From Yanshouia hominis (GTDB lineage: Bacteria; Bacillota; Clostridia; Oscillospirales; Ruminococcaceae), in contig JACRTB010000019.1 of the NCBI GenBank assembly GCA_014385025.1, positions 1 to 53,521 on the forward strand: DNA of 53,521 nucleotides. The letters are read 5' to 3'. The notes beneath the pieces are model-generated. The model did no database searches. It worked only from the letters and a program-made list of their open reading frames with translations, and had not been told where the DNA came from. The position numbers and the translations under genes are program-made. Below, one piece after another: positions 35,605 through 44,358 of this stretch. Position 1 is the stretch's first letter. Each line of letters opens with the position of its first letter.

Positions 35605-35847
35605 TCAATCAAAACCACGCGTTCAACGCGCGGTATGCGCCAGCCCTATAAGGCATATGACCGGCCGGCATCTCAAGACGCGCTAAAATTTCTTTTACTT
35701 GCATCACAGCCTGTAAACAGGCGAATCTCCGCTCCAATGAAAGCTTTCCCACACTGTAAGGCTGGTTGTCAGCGGCTCACTTTGCTCGATGCCTGAAGCT
35801 GAAGCTTTTCTGACGGGGCATCTCCACCGGCAGAGCCGGTGGTTTCC
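35605..35847 (-). mobile_element. Complete non-autonomous IS200/IS605-like element, copy C
   Basis: Read on the minus strand, the left end has hairpin CCACCGGCTCTGCCGGTGG (complement of 35824-35842) just after TTACGG, and the right end has CCGCGCGTTGAACGCGTGG (complement of 35615-35633) followed by TTTTGATT. The roughly 240-bp interior has no transposase but aligns with copy B (GGCTGTGATGC; TAGGGCTGG). TTAC beside the left end is the kind of tetranucleotide target used by IS608-type TnpA. A palindrome-associated (MITE-like) element. Confidence 0.75.
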
Positions 35848-35921
35848 GTAACCAACAAGAAAAAACGGCCGCAGCTTCTGCGGCTGTTTTTCTGCCGGAA
35901 CATTTGTGACAGGAGATCTTT

Positions 35922-36767
35922 ATGGAACGTTATCAGGAAATTGAACACAGCCTCCACAAGCGGTTCAGCAAAACCATCTGGAACCGTTTCGTCGGCTCGA
36001 TCAAGCAGTATGAGCTGCTCTCGCCCGGCGACCGGGTGGCGGTCTGCATCTCGGGGGGCAAGGATTCCATGCTGCTTGCCAAGTGCATGCAGCAGCTTCA
36101 GCGGGTCAGCGATTTCCCGTTTGAGCTGCGCTTTCTTGTCATGGACCCGGGCTACCTTCCCGCCAACCGGGCGCTGATCGAGGAAAACGCCGCAGCGCTG
36201 CGCATTCCCATCGAGATTTTCGAGACCCGCATCTTCGATGTGGTTTACAAGATCAACAACAATCCCTGCTACCTCTGCGCCCGGATGCGGCGCGGCTGGC
36301 TCTATACCGAGGCACAGAAGCGCGGCTGCAACAAAATTGCGCTCGGCCACCATTTCGACGACGTGATCGAGACGGTGGTGATGAGCATGCTCTACGGCTC
36401 TCAGATCCGCACCATGATGCCGAAGGTCAGAAGCTCCAACTACCCCGGGATGGAGCTGATCCGTCCGCTCTATCTCGTGCGGGAGCGGGACGTGCTGCGC
36501 TGGAAGGATTATAACAGCCTCCGCTTTTTGCAGTGCGCCTGCCGCTTTACCGAAAGCGCCGCGGAGGAGGAACACCTCTCGAAGCGCGCTGAGGTCAAAT
36601 CGCTGATCGCGGCGCTGGAAAAGGGCAATCCGCAGGTGGGAATGAACATTTTCCGCAGCATCCACAATCTCAAGCTCGAAACCATCATCGGCTACACCAC
36701 CCTTGACGGCGTCCGGCACAGCTTTCTGGAGCACTACGGCGAAACCGGCGCGCGGGAAGAGGAATAG
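35922..36767 (+). CDS. TtcA/TilS-like PP-loop ATPase (probable tRNA 2-thiolation enzyme)
   Basis: 281 residues. N-type ATP pyrophosphatase motif CISGGKDSML at residue about 45, a CxxC (CYLC) near 122 and a further cysteine pair in QCACRF, the arrangement of TtcA-family enzymes that bind an iron-sulfur cluster and thiolate a tRNA cytidine. GHHFDDVIETVVMSMLYG is the family substrate loop. Start ATG 35922 follows CAGGAG. Convergent with the reverse transcriptase. The exact tRNA target is not determinable. Confidence 0.85.
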   Translation: MERYQEIEHSLHKRFSKTIWNRFVGSIKQYELLSPGDRVAVCISGGKDSMLLAKCMQQLQRVSDFPFELRFLVMDPGYLPANRALIEENAAALRIPIEIFETRIFDVVYKINNNPCYLCARMRRGWLYTEAQKRGCNKIALGHHFDDVIETVVMSMLYGSQIRTMMPKVRSSNYPGMELIRPLYLVRERDVLRWKDYNSLRFLQCACRFTESAAEEEHLSKRAEVKSLIAALEKGNPQVGMNIFRSIHNLKLETIIGYTTLDGVRHSFLEHYGETGAREEE

Positions 36768-36777
36768 CCCATCGAAC

Positions 36778-36820
36778 AAGAGGCCGCGCGGAGGCAGGAC
36801 AAGCCCTCGCGCGGCCTCTT
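36778..36820. terminator. Bidirectional terminator between the TtcA-like and retron RT genes
   Basis: A perfect 13-bp stem (36778-36790 with 36808-36820) with AAG/CTTT flanks serves both convergent genes. Confidence 0.8.
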
Positions 36821-36824
36821 TCGG

Positions 36825-37766
36825 TCAGGAATCCCTTTCGCCGGAATGCAGAAGCGCCAGCTCCCGCAAAAGCCATTCCCTGTATCCGAGCATCTCCCGG
36901 TTTTCCGGGTCGATCTGCAAAACATAGGCAACCCGGCCGAGCAGGCTTCGAAGACAGCCCTCCGGCTCGGGCGCGGCGCCGGTTCGCGCGAGATGGGCCG
37001 AAACCCCGAAGCGCCGGCAGAAATAAAGCTCCTGACGCAGCGCCCTGCGGTATTCGCGCGGGACGTTCAGCCGCTCGTTGACGACCAGGCCGGTGACCGT
37101 CTGCCGCTGCCCCGCGAACATGGCCCTCGTCTTTTCTCCATTGAGGAGGAAGCCCCTTTCCCACAGCTTTCCGGCGATCAGGCGGCTCACCTCAGCCGGG
37201 TCGAACTCCCCCGAAAAGGCCATGTCGTCGCAGTAGCGGGTATAACGGATGCCGCGGGCGCCGCACCAGGCGCCCGTCTCCAGGTCAAAATCGCGGAGGA
37301 TCAGGTTCGAAACAGCCGGAGAGGTCGGCGCCCCCTGCGGAAGCGTATCCCCGCGGTAGCAGAGGATTGAAAGCAGCACCCGCAGCGGCTCGGCGTAGAT
37401 GCGGGCGGGAAAGGCGTATTCCTTCACGTCCGAATAAAGGATGCTGTCGAAAAAATGCCGGATATCCAGCCGCAGCAGCACCGGGCGGCCGGTATGCGGA
37501 CGCGCGCCGGCCGCATGGTCCACACCGCGGCGGTAGGCGGCGGCATGGGGAGAAACCGGCATGTAAACCAGAAGGCGGTTGAGAATCCTGCGCTGAATCT
37601 CCATCAGCTCCCGGTCCGGGATGCTCAGGCGGCGGACAGCGCCGTCCCCCTTGGGCAGCTCAACCGTCCGATAGTGCTTCGGCAGGCTGTTGCTCACCGC
37701 GTAGAGGGTGCGGCCGCTGACCCCCAGATCCCGGGCGAGGGTCGAAAGCTCACGATAGACAATCAC
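36825..37766 (-). CDS. Retron-type reverse transcriptase
   Basis: 313 residues from GTG 37766 behind AAAGGGCGGGG. The first 50 residues (LARDLGVSGRTLYAVSNSLP, KHYRTVELPKGDGAVRRL) match retron RT openings. Catalytic motifs are VLLRLDIRHFFDSI (D101), LPQGAPTSPAVSNLI (143-157), the YxDD box RYCDDMAFSG (D180, D181) and the retron-diagnostic VTGLVVN (224-230). The X-region QELYFCRRFG follows. No maturase, endonuclease or second domain is present. A structured msr-msd RNA precedes it by 17 nt. Retrons make a branched RNA-DNA hybrid and normally guard a toxic effector against phage; no effector gene adjoins this one. Confidence 0.92.
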   Translation of the reverse strand: MIVYRELSTLARDLGVSGRTLYAVSNSLPKHYRTVELPKGDGAVRRLSIPDRELMEIQRRILNRLLVYMPVSPHAAAYRRGVDHAAGARPHTGRPVLLRLDIRHFFDSILYSDVKEYAFPARIYAEPLRVLLSILCYRGDTLPQGAPTSPAVSNLILRDFDLETGAWCGARGIRYTRYCDDMAFSGEFDPAEVSRLIAGKLWERGFLLNGEKTRAMFAGQRQTVTGLVVNERLNVPREYRRALRQELYFCRRFGVSAHLARTGAAPEPEGCLRSLLGRVAYVLQIDPENREMLGYREWLLRELALLHSGERDS

Positions 37767-37783
37767 GATACCCCGCCCTTTCC

Positions 37784-37980
37784 GCGGAACAAAACAAAAT
37801 GTGTATTGCGCGGGCGCAGCAGTATGGGAAGGGCGCACCGGGTGCGCCCCTGAGCACACGCAGTGTGCCGGAATACTGCGAGCACCGCCGCTGGAGCGCA
37901 GCGAATACGCAGAGGTTTCTCGAACCGGCGGCGAATCGCCGCCGGCGCCAAACGATTTGGCCAAGGGCTGATGTTCCGCA
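37784..37980 (-). ncRNA. Retron msr-msd RNA
   Basis: About 197 nt on the minus strand. The a1 repeat GCGGAACA (complement of 37972-37979) pairs perfectly with a2 TGTTCCGC (complement of 37784-37791). After a1 comes TCAGCC, placing a candidate branch guanosine. msr hairpins follow: GCCAAA-TCG-TTTGGC (37947-37961) and CCGGCGGCG-ATT-CGCCGCCGG (37925-37945). The msd is a long imperfect stem (37801-37827 against 37870-37912) capped by two perfect hairpins, GCACAC-TGC-GTGTGC (37854-37868) and GGGCGCAC-CCG-GTGCGCCC (37831-37849). a2 ends 17 nt before the RT start. Confidence 0.8.
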
Positions 37981-37985
37981 CCGTC

Positions 37986-38014
37986 AGAATAACACGTTTA
38001 TGTCCGGTGCGCAA
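37986..38014 (-). promoter_or_regulatory. Promoter of the retron
   Basis: Minus-strand TTGCGC (38009-38014), 17-bp spacer, TATTCT (37986-37991). The predicted transcript start about 7 nt downstream falls at a1 of the retron RNA, which supports both calls. Confidence 0.7.
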
Positions 38015-38062
38015 GTGCAAAGAAACCGTCCGCCGGGATGCCGGGCGGCTTTCTTCCTACAG

Positions 38063-38097
38063 AAAGAGGGCCGCCCCAATGGGGCGGCCCTCTGAAA
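38063..38097 (-). terminator. Terminator of rny
   Basis: A perfect 13-bp stem (38065-38077 with 38081-38093) followed by TTTCTG on the minus strand. A second hairpin at 38029-38048 adds to insulation of the retron from rny. Confidence 0.75.
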
Positions 38098-38114
38098 GCT
38101 CCGGCACACAATCC

Positions 38115-39659
38115 TTATTTGGCGTATTCAATCGCGCGGGTCTCACGCACGACGTGGACCTTGATCTGCCCGGGATAATCCAGCTCATTCTCGATCTTCT
38201 TGACGATCTCGCGGGCGATAATCACCATTCCGTCGTCATCGATCACATCGGGCTTGAGCATAACCCGCACCTCGCGTCCGGCCTGAACGGCGAAGCACTT
38301 TTCAACGCCGTTGAAGGAGGTGGCAATCTCCTCAAGCTTCTCAAGACGCTTGACGTAGTTCTCAATGTTTTCGCGCCGGGCGCCGGGACGGGCCGCCGAA
38401 ATCGCGTCGGCCGCCTGTACGATGCAGGCGATGACGGTGCGCGGCTCGACATCGTTGTGGTGCGCCTCAATGGCGTGGATGACGTCGGGGGATTCCTTAT
38501 ACTTTTTCGCCAGCTCGACGCCGATGGCGACATGCGAGCCCTCGATCTCGTGGGTCATCGACTTGCCGATGTCATGCAGCAGGCCGGCCCGGCGGGCAAG
38601 GGTGGCGTCGGCGCCGATTTCAGAGGCGATCATCCCCGAAATATAGGCGACCTCGGTGGAATGAATCAGGACATTCTGCCCGTAGCTGGTGCGGTAGCGC
38701 ATCCGGCCGAGCAGGCGGACCAGCTCGGGATGGACCGAGCCGACCGACGTTTCCAGCACGACCCGCTCGCCGTCCTGCTTGATCTTGGCGTCAACCTCGC
38801 GCTGGGCCTTGTCAACCATCTCCTCGATGCGGGCGGGATGGATGCGGCCGTCGTTGATCAGCCGCTCGAGCGCGATGCGGGCCACCTCGCGGCGGACCGG
38901 ATCGTGGCTCGAAAGGGTTATCGCCTCGGGGGTGTCGTCGATGATGAGATCGACCCCGGTAAGCGTCTCAAGCGCGCGGATATTGCGGCCCTCGCGGCCG
39001 ATGATCCGCCCCTTCATCTCGTCGCCGGGCAGCGGCACGACCGAGACGGTCGTTTCCGCGACCTGGTCGGCGGCGCACCGCTGGATCGCCAGCGAAATGA
39101 TGTTGCGGGCCTTGAGGTCGGCCTCTTCCTTCAGGCGGCTCTCCATCTGGGAAATCCGCAGGGCCTTCTCGTGGGTCAGCTCCTCCTCGAGGTTTTTGAG
39201 CAGGTATTCCTTCGCCTGTTCGCCGGTAAAGCCCGATATCTTTTCGAGCAGGTCGAACTGGCTCTTTTTGACCGTCTCGGCTTCCTCGAGCTTGGTTTCG
39301 GCGTCCTGCAGCTTCTGCTGGAGCGCCTCCTCCTTCTTATCGAGGTTGTCGATCTTCTTATCCACCGTCTCTTCCTTGTGCTGGACCCGGCGCTCGAGAC
39401 GGGTGACTTCGTTGCGCCGTTCCTTCATTTCGCGTTCGGCTTCGCTCTTGAGCCGGAAGATTTCATCCTTTGCTTCGACGAGGGCTTCCTTCTTCTTGAC
39501 TTCAGCCGACTTGATCGCTTCACTTACGATTCGTTTTGCCTCGGCTTCGGCTGTTCCAAGTTCCTTCTCTGCAATCTGCTTTCTATACTGAATGCCCAGG
39601 GGAAAGGCAATTACAACACCGATTACTAATGCAATGAATCCTACAATGTAGCTTCCCAT
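38115..39659 (-). CDS. rny: Ribonuclease Y
   Basis: 514 residues. N-terminal membrane anchor ([18 protein letters not shown]), a long charged coiled coil to about residue 190, a KH domain ([20 protein letters not shown]) and an HD domain with [13 protein letters not shown]. It is the membrane-bound endonuclease that begins mRNA decay in most Firmicutes. Start ATG 39659 has AAAGGAGG 12 nt upstream. Normal length and order; no truncation. Confidence 0.96.
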   Translation of the reverse strand: MGSYIVGFIALVIGVVIAFPLGIQYRKQIAEKELGTAEAEAKRIVSEAIKSAEVKKKEALVEAKDEIFRLKSEAEREMKERRNEVTRLERRVQHKEETVDKKIDNLDKKEEALQQKLQDAETKLEEAETVKKSQFDLLEKISGFTGEQAKEYLLKNLEEELTHEKALRISQMESRLKEEADLKARNIISLAIQRCAADQVAETTVSVVPLPGDEMKGRIIGREGRNIRALETLTGVDLIIDDTPEAITLSSHDPVRREVARIALERLINDGRIHPARIEEMVDKAQREVDAKIKQDGERVVLETSVGSVHPELVRLLGRMRYRTSYGQNVLIHSTEVAYISGMIASEIGADATLARRAGLLHDIGKSMTHEIEGSHVAIGVELAKKYKESPDVIHAIEAHHNDVEPRTVIACIVQAADAISAARPGARRENIENYVKRLEKLEEIATSFNGVEKCFAVQAGREVRVMLKPDVIDDDGMVIIAREIVKKIENELDYPGQIKVHVVRETRAIEYAK

Positions 39660-39792
39660 GAATCATTAATTCCTCCTTTCTTTCAAATTTTCAAAATTCA
39701 TGGTCAATGCCTGCGTTTTATACAGTAACTTGTACATGCAGACAAAAATATTTTACATTTATATGAGGATTCTGTCAAGAAGATTTGCGGGG

Positions 39793-39821
39793 TTGACAAG
39801 CCCGCCGCCGAGTGTTATCAT
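39793..39821 (+). promoter_or_regulatory. Promoter of thrS
   Basis: TTGACA (39793-39798), 17-bp spacer, TATCAT (39816-39821); transcription should begin near 39828, giving a leader of over 300 nt. Confidence 0.8.
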
Positions 39822-39827
39822 CCATGT

Positions 39828-40112
39828 GAAAAGCTTCATCCAACAATGCGTCGAAGGGGAAATCGGCACCGCGCGCCGCCCTCAGAGAGAGCCGTCACAG
39901 GCTGAAAACGGCTTGACAGCGCCCCTGCCAGCGATTACCGCCCCTGAGTGCGGGATTAAGAAAGGGTCCGCCCTTTTCCCAAACCCGCCGCCCCGGCAGC
40001 GTTACCGGCCGAAAGAGCGGTATTTTATTCCCGGCGGAATAAAATACAATTCGGGTGGAACCGTGGAGCCTGACATCAGGAGCTTCACCCCGTCTGGGGT
40101 GGGGCTTTTTTG
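39828..40112 (+). promoter_or_regulatory. Threonine T-box riboswitch
   Basis: The leader holds the Stem I element AGAGAGAGCCG with the GGCTGAAA apical part near 39885-39905, a specifier-loop ACC threonine codon (39937-39939) followed by GAGTGCGGG, Stem III (GGTATTTTATTCC with GGAATAAAATAC, about 40019-40046), the T-box GGGTGGAACC (40053-40062), and a competing terminator AGCTTCACCCC/GGGGTGGGGCT with T6 (40081-40111). Uncharged tRNA-Thr would favour the antiterminator and switch thrS on. Confidence 0.88.
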
Positions 40113-40151
40113 TTTTTCCAAAGAATATAACGTGAAAAGGAGATGGATTCT

Positions 40152-42062
40152 ATGATCCAGGTAACATTGAAGGGCGGCGTTGTCCGCGAATACGAGTCCG
40201 GCACGACGGTCGGGCAGGTCGCCGCGTCGCTCGGCGCGGGTCTGGCCAAGGCCGCCTGCGCGGGCAGGGTGGACGGCGAGGTGCGCGATCTGCGCTTCCC
40301 GCTGGAGGGCGACTGCGCGCTCGAAATCCTCACCTTTGAGGATCAGGACGGCAAGCGCGCCTTCTGGCACACCACCTCGCACATTCTGGCCCAGGCGGTG
40401 CAGCATCTCTTCCCGGAGGCGAGGTTCGCCATTGGTCCGGCGATCGACAACGGTTTTTACTACGACTTTGACGTTCCCACCCCGTTTTCCGCCGAGGATC
40501 TCGAAAAGATCGAGGCTGAGATGGCGAAGATCGTCAAGGCCGCGCTCCCGCTCGAAAGCTTTACCCTCGAGCCGGCCGAGGCGCTCGAGCTGATGAAGGA
40601 CCAGCCCTACAAGGTCGAGCTGATTGAGGAGCATTCCGGCAAGGGCGAGCGCATCAGCTTCTACCGCCAGGGGGATTTCACCGACCTCTGCGCCGGTCCG
40701 CACCTGATGACGACCGCCGGCATCAAGGCGATCAGGCTGACCTCCTGCACCGGCGCCTACTGGCGCGGCAGCGAGAAGAACAAGATGCTCTCGCGCATCT
40801 ACGGCATCTCCTTCCCGAAGAAGTCGGAGCTGGAGGAATACCTCGCCCGCATCGAAGAAGCCAAGCGCCGCGACCACCGCAAGCTCGGAAAGGAGCTGGG
40901 CCTCTTCACCCTGCTTGACGAGGGCCCCGGCTTCCCGTTCTTCCTGCCCAACGGCATGGTGCTCAAGAACACCCTGCTCGAATACTGGCGCGAAATCCAC
41001 CACCGTCACGGGTATGTCGAAATCTCCACTCCGATCATCCTCAACCAGCAGCTCTGGCACCGTTCGGGCCACTGGGACCACTATAAGGACAACATGTATA
41101 CCACCGTCATCGACGGAGAGGATTATGCGGTCAAGCCGATGAACTGCCCGGGCGGAATGCTGGTCTACAAGACCGAGCCGCACTCCTACCGCGACCTGCC
41201 GATGCGGGTGGCCGAGCTGGGCCTGGTGCACCGCCATGAGCTTTCGGGCGCGCTGCACGGCCTCTTCCGGGTGCGCTGCTTCACCCAGGACGACGCGCAC
41301 ATCTTCATGACCTTCGATCAGATCAAGAGCGAGATCAAGGGGGTCATGGATCTGATTGACGAGGTCTATTCCCTGTTCGGCTTCAAATACCACATCGAGC
41401 TTTCGACAATGCCCGAAGACCACATGGGCGACGAGCGCGTCTGGGAGGAAGCCACCAACACCCTGCGCGCGGCGATGGAGGAGAAGGGCCGCAGCTATGA
41501 GATCAACGAGGGGGACGGCGCGTTCTACGGGCCGAAGCTCGACTTCCATCTGGAGGATTCGCTGGGACGCACCTGGCAGTGCGGCACCATCCAGCTCGAC
41601 TTCCAGATGCCGGAGCGCTTTGAGCTGGAGTACACCGGCGCGGATGGGGAGAAGCACCGTCCGGTCATGATTCACCGGGTGGCCTTCGGCTCGATCGAGC
41701 GGTTCATCGGCATCCTGATCGAGCATTTCGCGGGCGCGTTCCCGCTCTGGCTCTCGCCGGTGCAGGCGGTCGTGATGCCCGTTTCGGAAAAGTACGCCGA
41801 CTATGCCGAGAAGGTTACCGCCGAGCTTGACGCGGCGGGCCTGCGGGTCAAGAGCGATCTGCGCCCTGAGAAGATCGGTTATAAAATCCGCGAGGCGCAG
41901 CTCCAGAAGATTCCCTATATGCTGATCGTGGGCGAGAAGGAGGTCGCGGCCGACACCGTCTCGGTGCGTTCGAGAAGCCGCGGCGACCTCGGCGCGATGG
42001 CCGTCGGTCAGTTCATCAGCGACGCGAAGGAAGAAATCCGCACCAAAAAGCAGGATATCTGA
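40152..42062 (+). CDS. thrS: Threonyl-tRNA synthetase
   Basis: 636 residues from ATG 40152, which lies 9 nt after AAAGGAG; an ATG three codons earlier abuts that site and is less likely. TGS domain at residues 1-60, the editing domain with HTTSHILAQAVQHLFPEARF and the class II core with CTGAYWRGSEKNKMLSRIYG, MKPMNCPGGMLVY and GLVHRHELSGALHGLFRVR, then an anticodon-binding domain. It charges tRNA-Thr and edits mischarged Ser. Controlled by the T-box upstream. Confidence 0.96.
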   Translation: MIQVTLKGGVVREYESGTTVGQVAASLGAGLAKAACAGRVDGEVRDLRFPLEGDCALEILTFEDQDGKRAFWHTTSHILAQAVQHLFPEARFAIGPAIDNGFYYDFDVPTPFSAEDLEKIEAEMAKIVKAALPLESFTLEPAEALELMKDQPYKVELIEEHSGKGERISFYRQGDFTDLCAGPHLMTTAGIKAIRLTSCTGAYWRGSEKNKMLSRIYGISFPKKSELEEYLARIEEAKRRDHRKLGKELGLFTLLDEGPGFPFFLPNGMVLKNTLLEYWREIHHRHGYVEISTPIILNQQLWHRSGHWDHYKDNMYTTVIDGEDYAVKPMNCPGGMLVYKTEPHSYRDLPMRVAELGLVHRHELSGALHGLFRVRCFTQDDAHIFMTFDQIKSEIKGVMDLIDEVYSLFGFKYHIELSTMPEDHMGDERVWEEATNTLRAAMEEKGRSYEINEGDGAFYGPKLDFHLEDSLGRTWQCGTIQLDFQMPERFELEYTGADGEKHRPVMIHRVAFGSIERFIGILIEHFAGAFPLWLSPVQAVVMPVSEKYADYAEKVTAELDAAGLRVKSDLRPEKIGYKIREAQLQKIPYMLIVGEKEVAADTVSVRSRSRGDLGAMAVGQFISDAKEEIRTKKQDI

Positions 42063-42131
42063 AAATCCGTCCAGTAGAACGGAGCAGACCGCCAAAGCGG
42101 GCTGCCGCTCAACGCTCTCTGAGAATCACAA

Positions 42132-42176
42132 ACAGCCCCGGATTGTGCTGTCCGCACAGTCCGGGGCTGTTTTTTT
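42132..42176 (+). terminator. Intrinsic terminator of thrS
   Basis: A 17-bp stem (42132-42148 with 42154-42170; one A-G mismatch region) then T7. Its core resembles the hairpin at 25785-25835. Confidence 0.9.
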
Positions 42177-42192
42177 ACAGGATACAACCGGG

Positions 42193-42362
42193 GATGGTCT
42201 GTCTTTGCGAAGGCCCGGCGGACGGCCGGTGTTTTACCCCGCCATCCGGATAGTACCGGCCCGCCCCCGTGAAGGCCGGCGGGCAGTCGGGGATTCAGGC
42301 CGGCCGCATGCTCTGCCGCGCGGCGACGGTCTGCCCCGCAAAGGCCCGGCGGACGGTCAGAC
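42193..42362. repeat. Degenerate tandem repeat, about 65-bp period
   Basis: GCGAAGGCCCGGCGGACGG (near 42207), GTGAAGGCCGGCGGGCAGT (near 42270) and GCAAAGGCCCGGCGGACGG (near 42338) recur at a regular spacing. The last copy runs into the abrB stop at 42357. No other feature is seen in the 180-bp gap. Confidence 0.55.
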
Positions 42363-42617
42363 CGCCGCCCGGATGCAGCTTTCGCAGAGATACCTGCCGT
42401 TCGGAAGCCGCCGGAGGTGTTCGGCGGCTCCGCAGCAAAAGCAGCGGTTGCTCGAAATGCTCGCGCGAATCAGGAGGGTTTCCTCGTCCCCGCCGAGGTA
42501 GATATCGACACTGGAGCCTTCTCCAAGCCCGAGCGCCCGACGCGCCTCGGCAGGAAGCACCAGCCGCCCGAGAGCGTCAATTTTTCTGTCGTCGGCAAGC
42601 ATTCTTACCAGATGCAT
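42357..42617 (-). CDS. AbrB/SpoVT-type DNA-binding protein with zinc-ribbon tail
   Basis: 86 residues. Residues 8-50 are the swapped-hairpin AbrB domain (KIDALGRLVLPAEARRALGL, GEGSSVDIYL). The C-terminus carries CFCCG and CESC, a probable zinc-binding ribbon in place of the usual AbrB multimerisation tail, an arrangement common in Clostridia. A transition-state regulator role in growth-to-sporulation control is inferred. Start ATG 42617 follows AAAGGAGG. Divergent from an XRE regulator. Confidence 0.9.
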   Translation of the reverse strand: MHLVRMLADDRKIDALGRLVLPAEARRALGLGEGSSVDIYLGGDEETLLIRASISSNRCFCCGAAEHLRRLPNGRYLCESCIRAAV

Positions 42618-42653
42618 TGCATTTCCTCCTTTATTTTGTGATCTTTTGAGGAA

Positions 42654-42682
42654 AGTATAGCATTTTCAAAAGGAGAAGTCTA
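42654..42682 (-). promoter_or_regulatory. Possible promoter of the abrB-type gene
   Basis: Minus-strand TATACT (42654-42659) with TAGACT 17 bp upstream. The -35 is weak. Confidence 0.45.
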
Positions 42683-42759
42683 TAAATATCTGTATTAAAA
42701 GTTAAAGCATTTAAGTTCTAAATTAGGATATGATGTCACCAAGAGAGCGGGGTGGTATC

Positions 42760-43071
42760 ATGAAAGAAGAAAAAGCTGCATTTGATTTCGGACTGCGGAT
42801 CAGACAGCTTCGTGAAGAACGGGGCTGGTCGCAGAAAGAGCTGGGGCAGCGCATTGGTGTTTCAAAGCAAACCGTTTTCAGCTATGAGGCAAATGTTCAG
42901 ATGCCGCCCCTTGAGCGTACAAAACGTATTGCAGAGATTTTCGGCGTTTCGCTGGATTATCTCGTAGGCTGGGAAAGCGACCCTTCTCTTCGTCTCCACA
43001 ACCTCACCGACAAACAGCGCGAAGCCCTTTTCCGCTTCATTGAGGCTTTCGCCCCCAACCAGCTTGACTAA
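42760..43071 (+). CDS. XRE family helix-turn-helix regulator
   Basis: 103 residues from ATG 42760 (an in-frame ATG at 42730 is possible). HTH_3 domain at about residues 9-66: IRQLREERGWSQKELGQRIG, VSKQTVFSYEANVQMPPL and the EIFGVSLDYLVG ending seen in many stand-alone Xre/SinR-like repressors. A short C-terminal helix may dimerise. Divergent from the AbrB-type gene; the pair may cross-regulate. Target unknown. Confidence 0.88.
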   Translation: MKEEKAAFDFGLRIRQLREERGWSQKELGQRIGVSKQTVFSYEANVQMPPLERTKRIAEIFGVSLDYLVGWESDPSLRLHNLTDKQREALFRFIEAFAPNQLD

Positions 43072-43076
43072 ACCGC

Positions 43077-43116
43077 CGCACCGGCAGGGGACCTCCCCGC
43101 GCCGGTGCGTTTTTTG
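43077..43116 (+). terminator. Terminator of the XRE gene
   Basis: CGCACCGGC (43077-43085) pairs with GCCGGTGCG (43101-43109), followed by T6. Confidence 0.85.
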
Positions 43117-43139
43117 GCTTCGGCAGACCCCGCGCCGCA

Positions 43140-44336
43140 TCAGTCCCGCCGCAGCAGCCGCCGGTAAAAGGCATCCATGCCCCACGCGCCGAGCGGAGCG
43201 GTCAGCACGATCGCAAGCACCGCCATCGAAAGCACCAGCCTGCCGCAGGGCAGTCCCGCCGCAAGGGGAACGCCGCCGATCGCGGCCTGCACCGTCGCCT
43301 TCGGCAGATAGGAAATCACGCAGAACAGCCGCTCTCCGGCATTGAGCCGCGTGCCGAGCAGACAGAGCGCCACCCCCGCGCTGCGGAACACAAGAGCGAG
43401 AAGAATCATCAGCACGGCCCGCCATCCGGCCGCAAGGGTATAGCGGATTTCCACCGCCGCCCCCACCAGCACAAAAAGGAGAACCTCGGCCGCAATCCAA
43501 AGCTTCCCGAATTTTTCAGAGAGCCGCGCCGCCACCGGACCGGGGCTTCTCACCCGCAGCGCGCAGGCCATCGCCATCACCGCCAGCAGCCCGGAAAAGG
43601 GGACCACATGCTCCAGCGTCCCCTGCAGCGCGACCAGCAGAAAGGCCGCGCTGAGAATCACAATCGTTTTGGTGCTGTTGCGGACGGCTCCGCCCCTCAT
43701 GTAACGCGCTTCAAACAGCAGGTGCAGCGCCAGCCCCGCGAGGATTCCCCCTGCAATTCCCAGCAGAATCGACGCCGGCACCCGCGCAAGCCCCGCCGCC
43801 GACGCGCCCTCGCCCTGCGCCATCCCGAGGAAGGTGCCGAACAGCACAATCACAAACACATCGTCGAGCGAAGCTCCCGCCAGAACAAGCTGCGGGACCC
43901 CCTTGCCGACGCCGCGCCCCTCCTCCATCAGCCGCACCATCCGGGGCACGACCACCGCCGGGGAAACCGCCCCCAGCACCGACCCCATGATGGCCGCCTC
44001 CAGCCTGTTCACGCCGAAAACCATCGGCGCCAGCAGCACAAAAGCGGCGATCTCGAAGGAGGCCGGCAGAAAGGACATCAGCAGGGCCGGACGGCCCACC
44101 TGCTTCAAATCCGCGGGGCGAAGCGAAAGCCCCGCCTTGATCAGGATGATGACAAGTGCCATCTGCCGCAGATCGGCCGAAATGCCGAGAATCGAACCGT
44201 CCAGCAGGTTCAGCGCGTGCGGACCGAGCAAAATTCCCGCGGCAAGCATTCCGACCATGGGCGGCAGGCGCAGTGCCCGGCAAACCGATGCGGCGGCCAG
44301 ACCCGCCAGAAGAATCAGGGCCAGCGAGGTTAACAT
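43140..44336 (-). CDS. CPA-family cation/proton antiporter
   Basis: 398 residues from ATG 44336 (8 nt after AAAGGAG). About 12 membrane helices. LPPMVGMLAAGILLGPHALN and LVIILIKAGLSLRPADLK, GSVLGAVSPAVVVPRMVRLM and LAGASLDDVFVIVLFGTF are typical of the NhaP/CPA antiporter fold, with acidic residues (DD) in the transport core. It would exchange Na+ or K+ for protons. The leader contains a fluoride-riboswitch-like RNA, so expression is probably induced by fluoride, which suggests a role in fluoride or associated pH/ion stress. Confidence 0.88.
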   Translation of the reverse strand: MLTSLALILLAGLAAASVCRALRLPPMVGMLAAGILLGPHALNLLDGSILGISADLRQMALVIILIKAGLSLRPADLKQVGRPALLMSFLPASFEIAAFVLLAPMVFGVNRLEAAIMGSVLGAVSPAVVVPRMVRLMEEGRGVGKGVPQLVLAGASLDDVFVIVLFGTFLGMAQGEGASAAGLARVPASILLGIAGGILAGLALHLLFEARYMRGGAVRNSTKTIVILSAAFLLVALQGTLEHVVPFSGLLAVMAMACALRVRSPGPVAARLSEKFGKLWIAAEVLLFVLVGAAVEIRYTLAAGWRAVLMILLALVFRSAGVALCLLGTRLNAGERLFCVISYLPKATVQAAIGGVPLAAGLPCGRLVLSMAVLAIVLTAPLGAWGMDAFYRRLLRRD

Positions 44337-44358
44337 ACACATTTCTCCTTTTTGCCGC

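Noticed and set aside
36825-37766. Group II intron or diversity-generating RT
   Set aside because: No maturase/endonuclease domain, intron ends or template/variable repeats; the VTG motif and msr-msd RNA support a retron.
40002-42095. Long open frame antisense to thrS
   Set aside because: No recognisable family and complete overlap with a certain gene.
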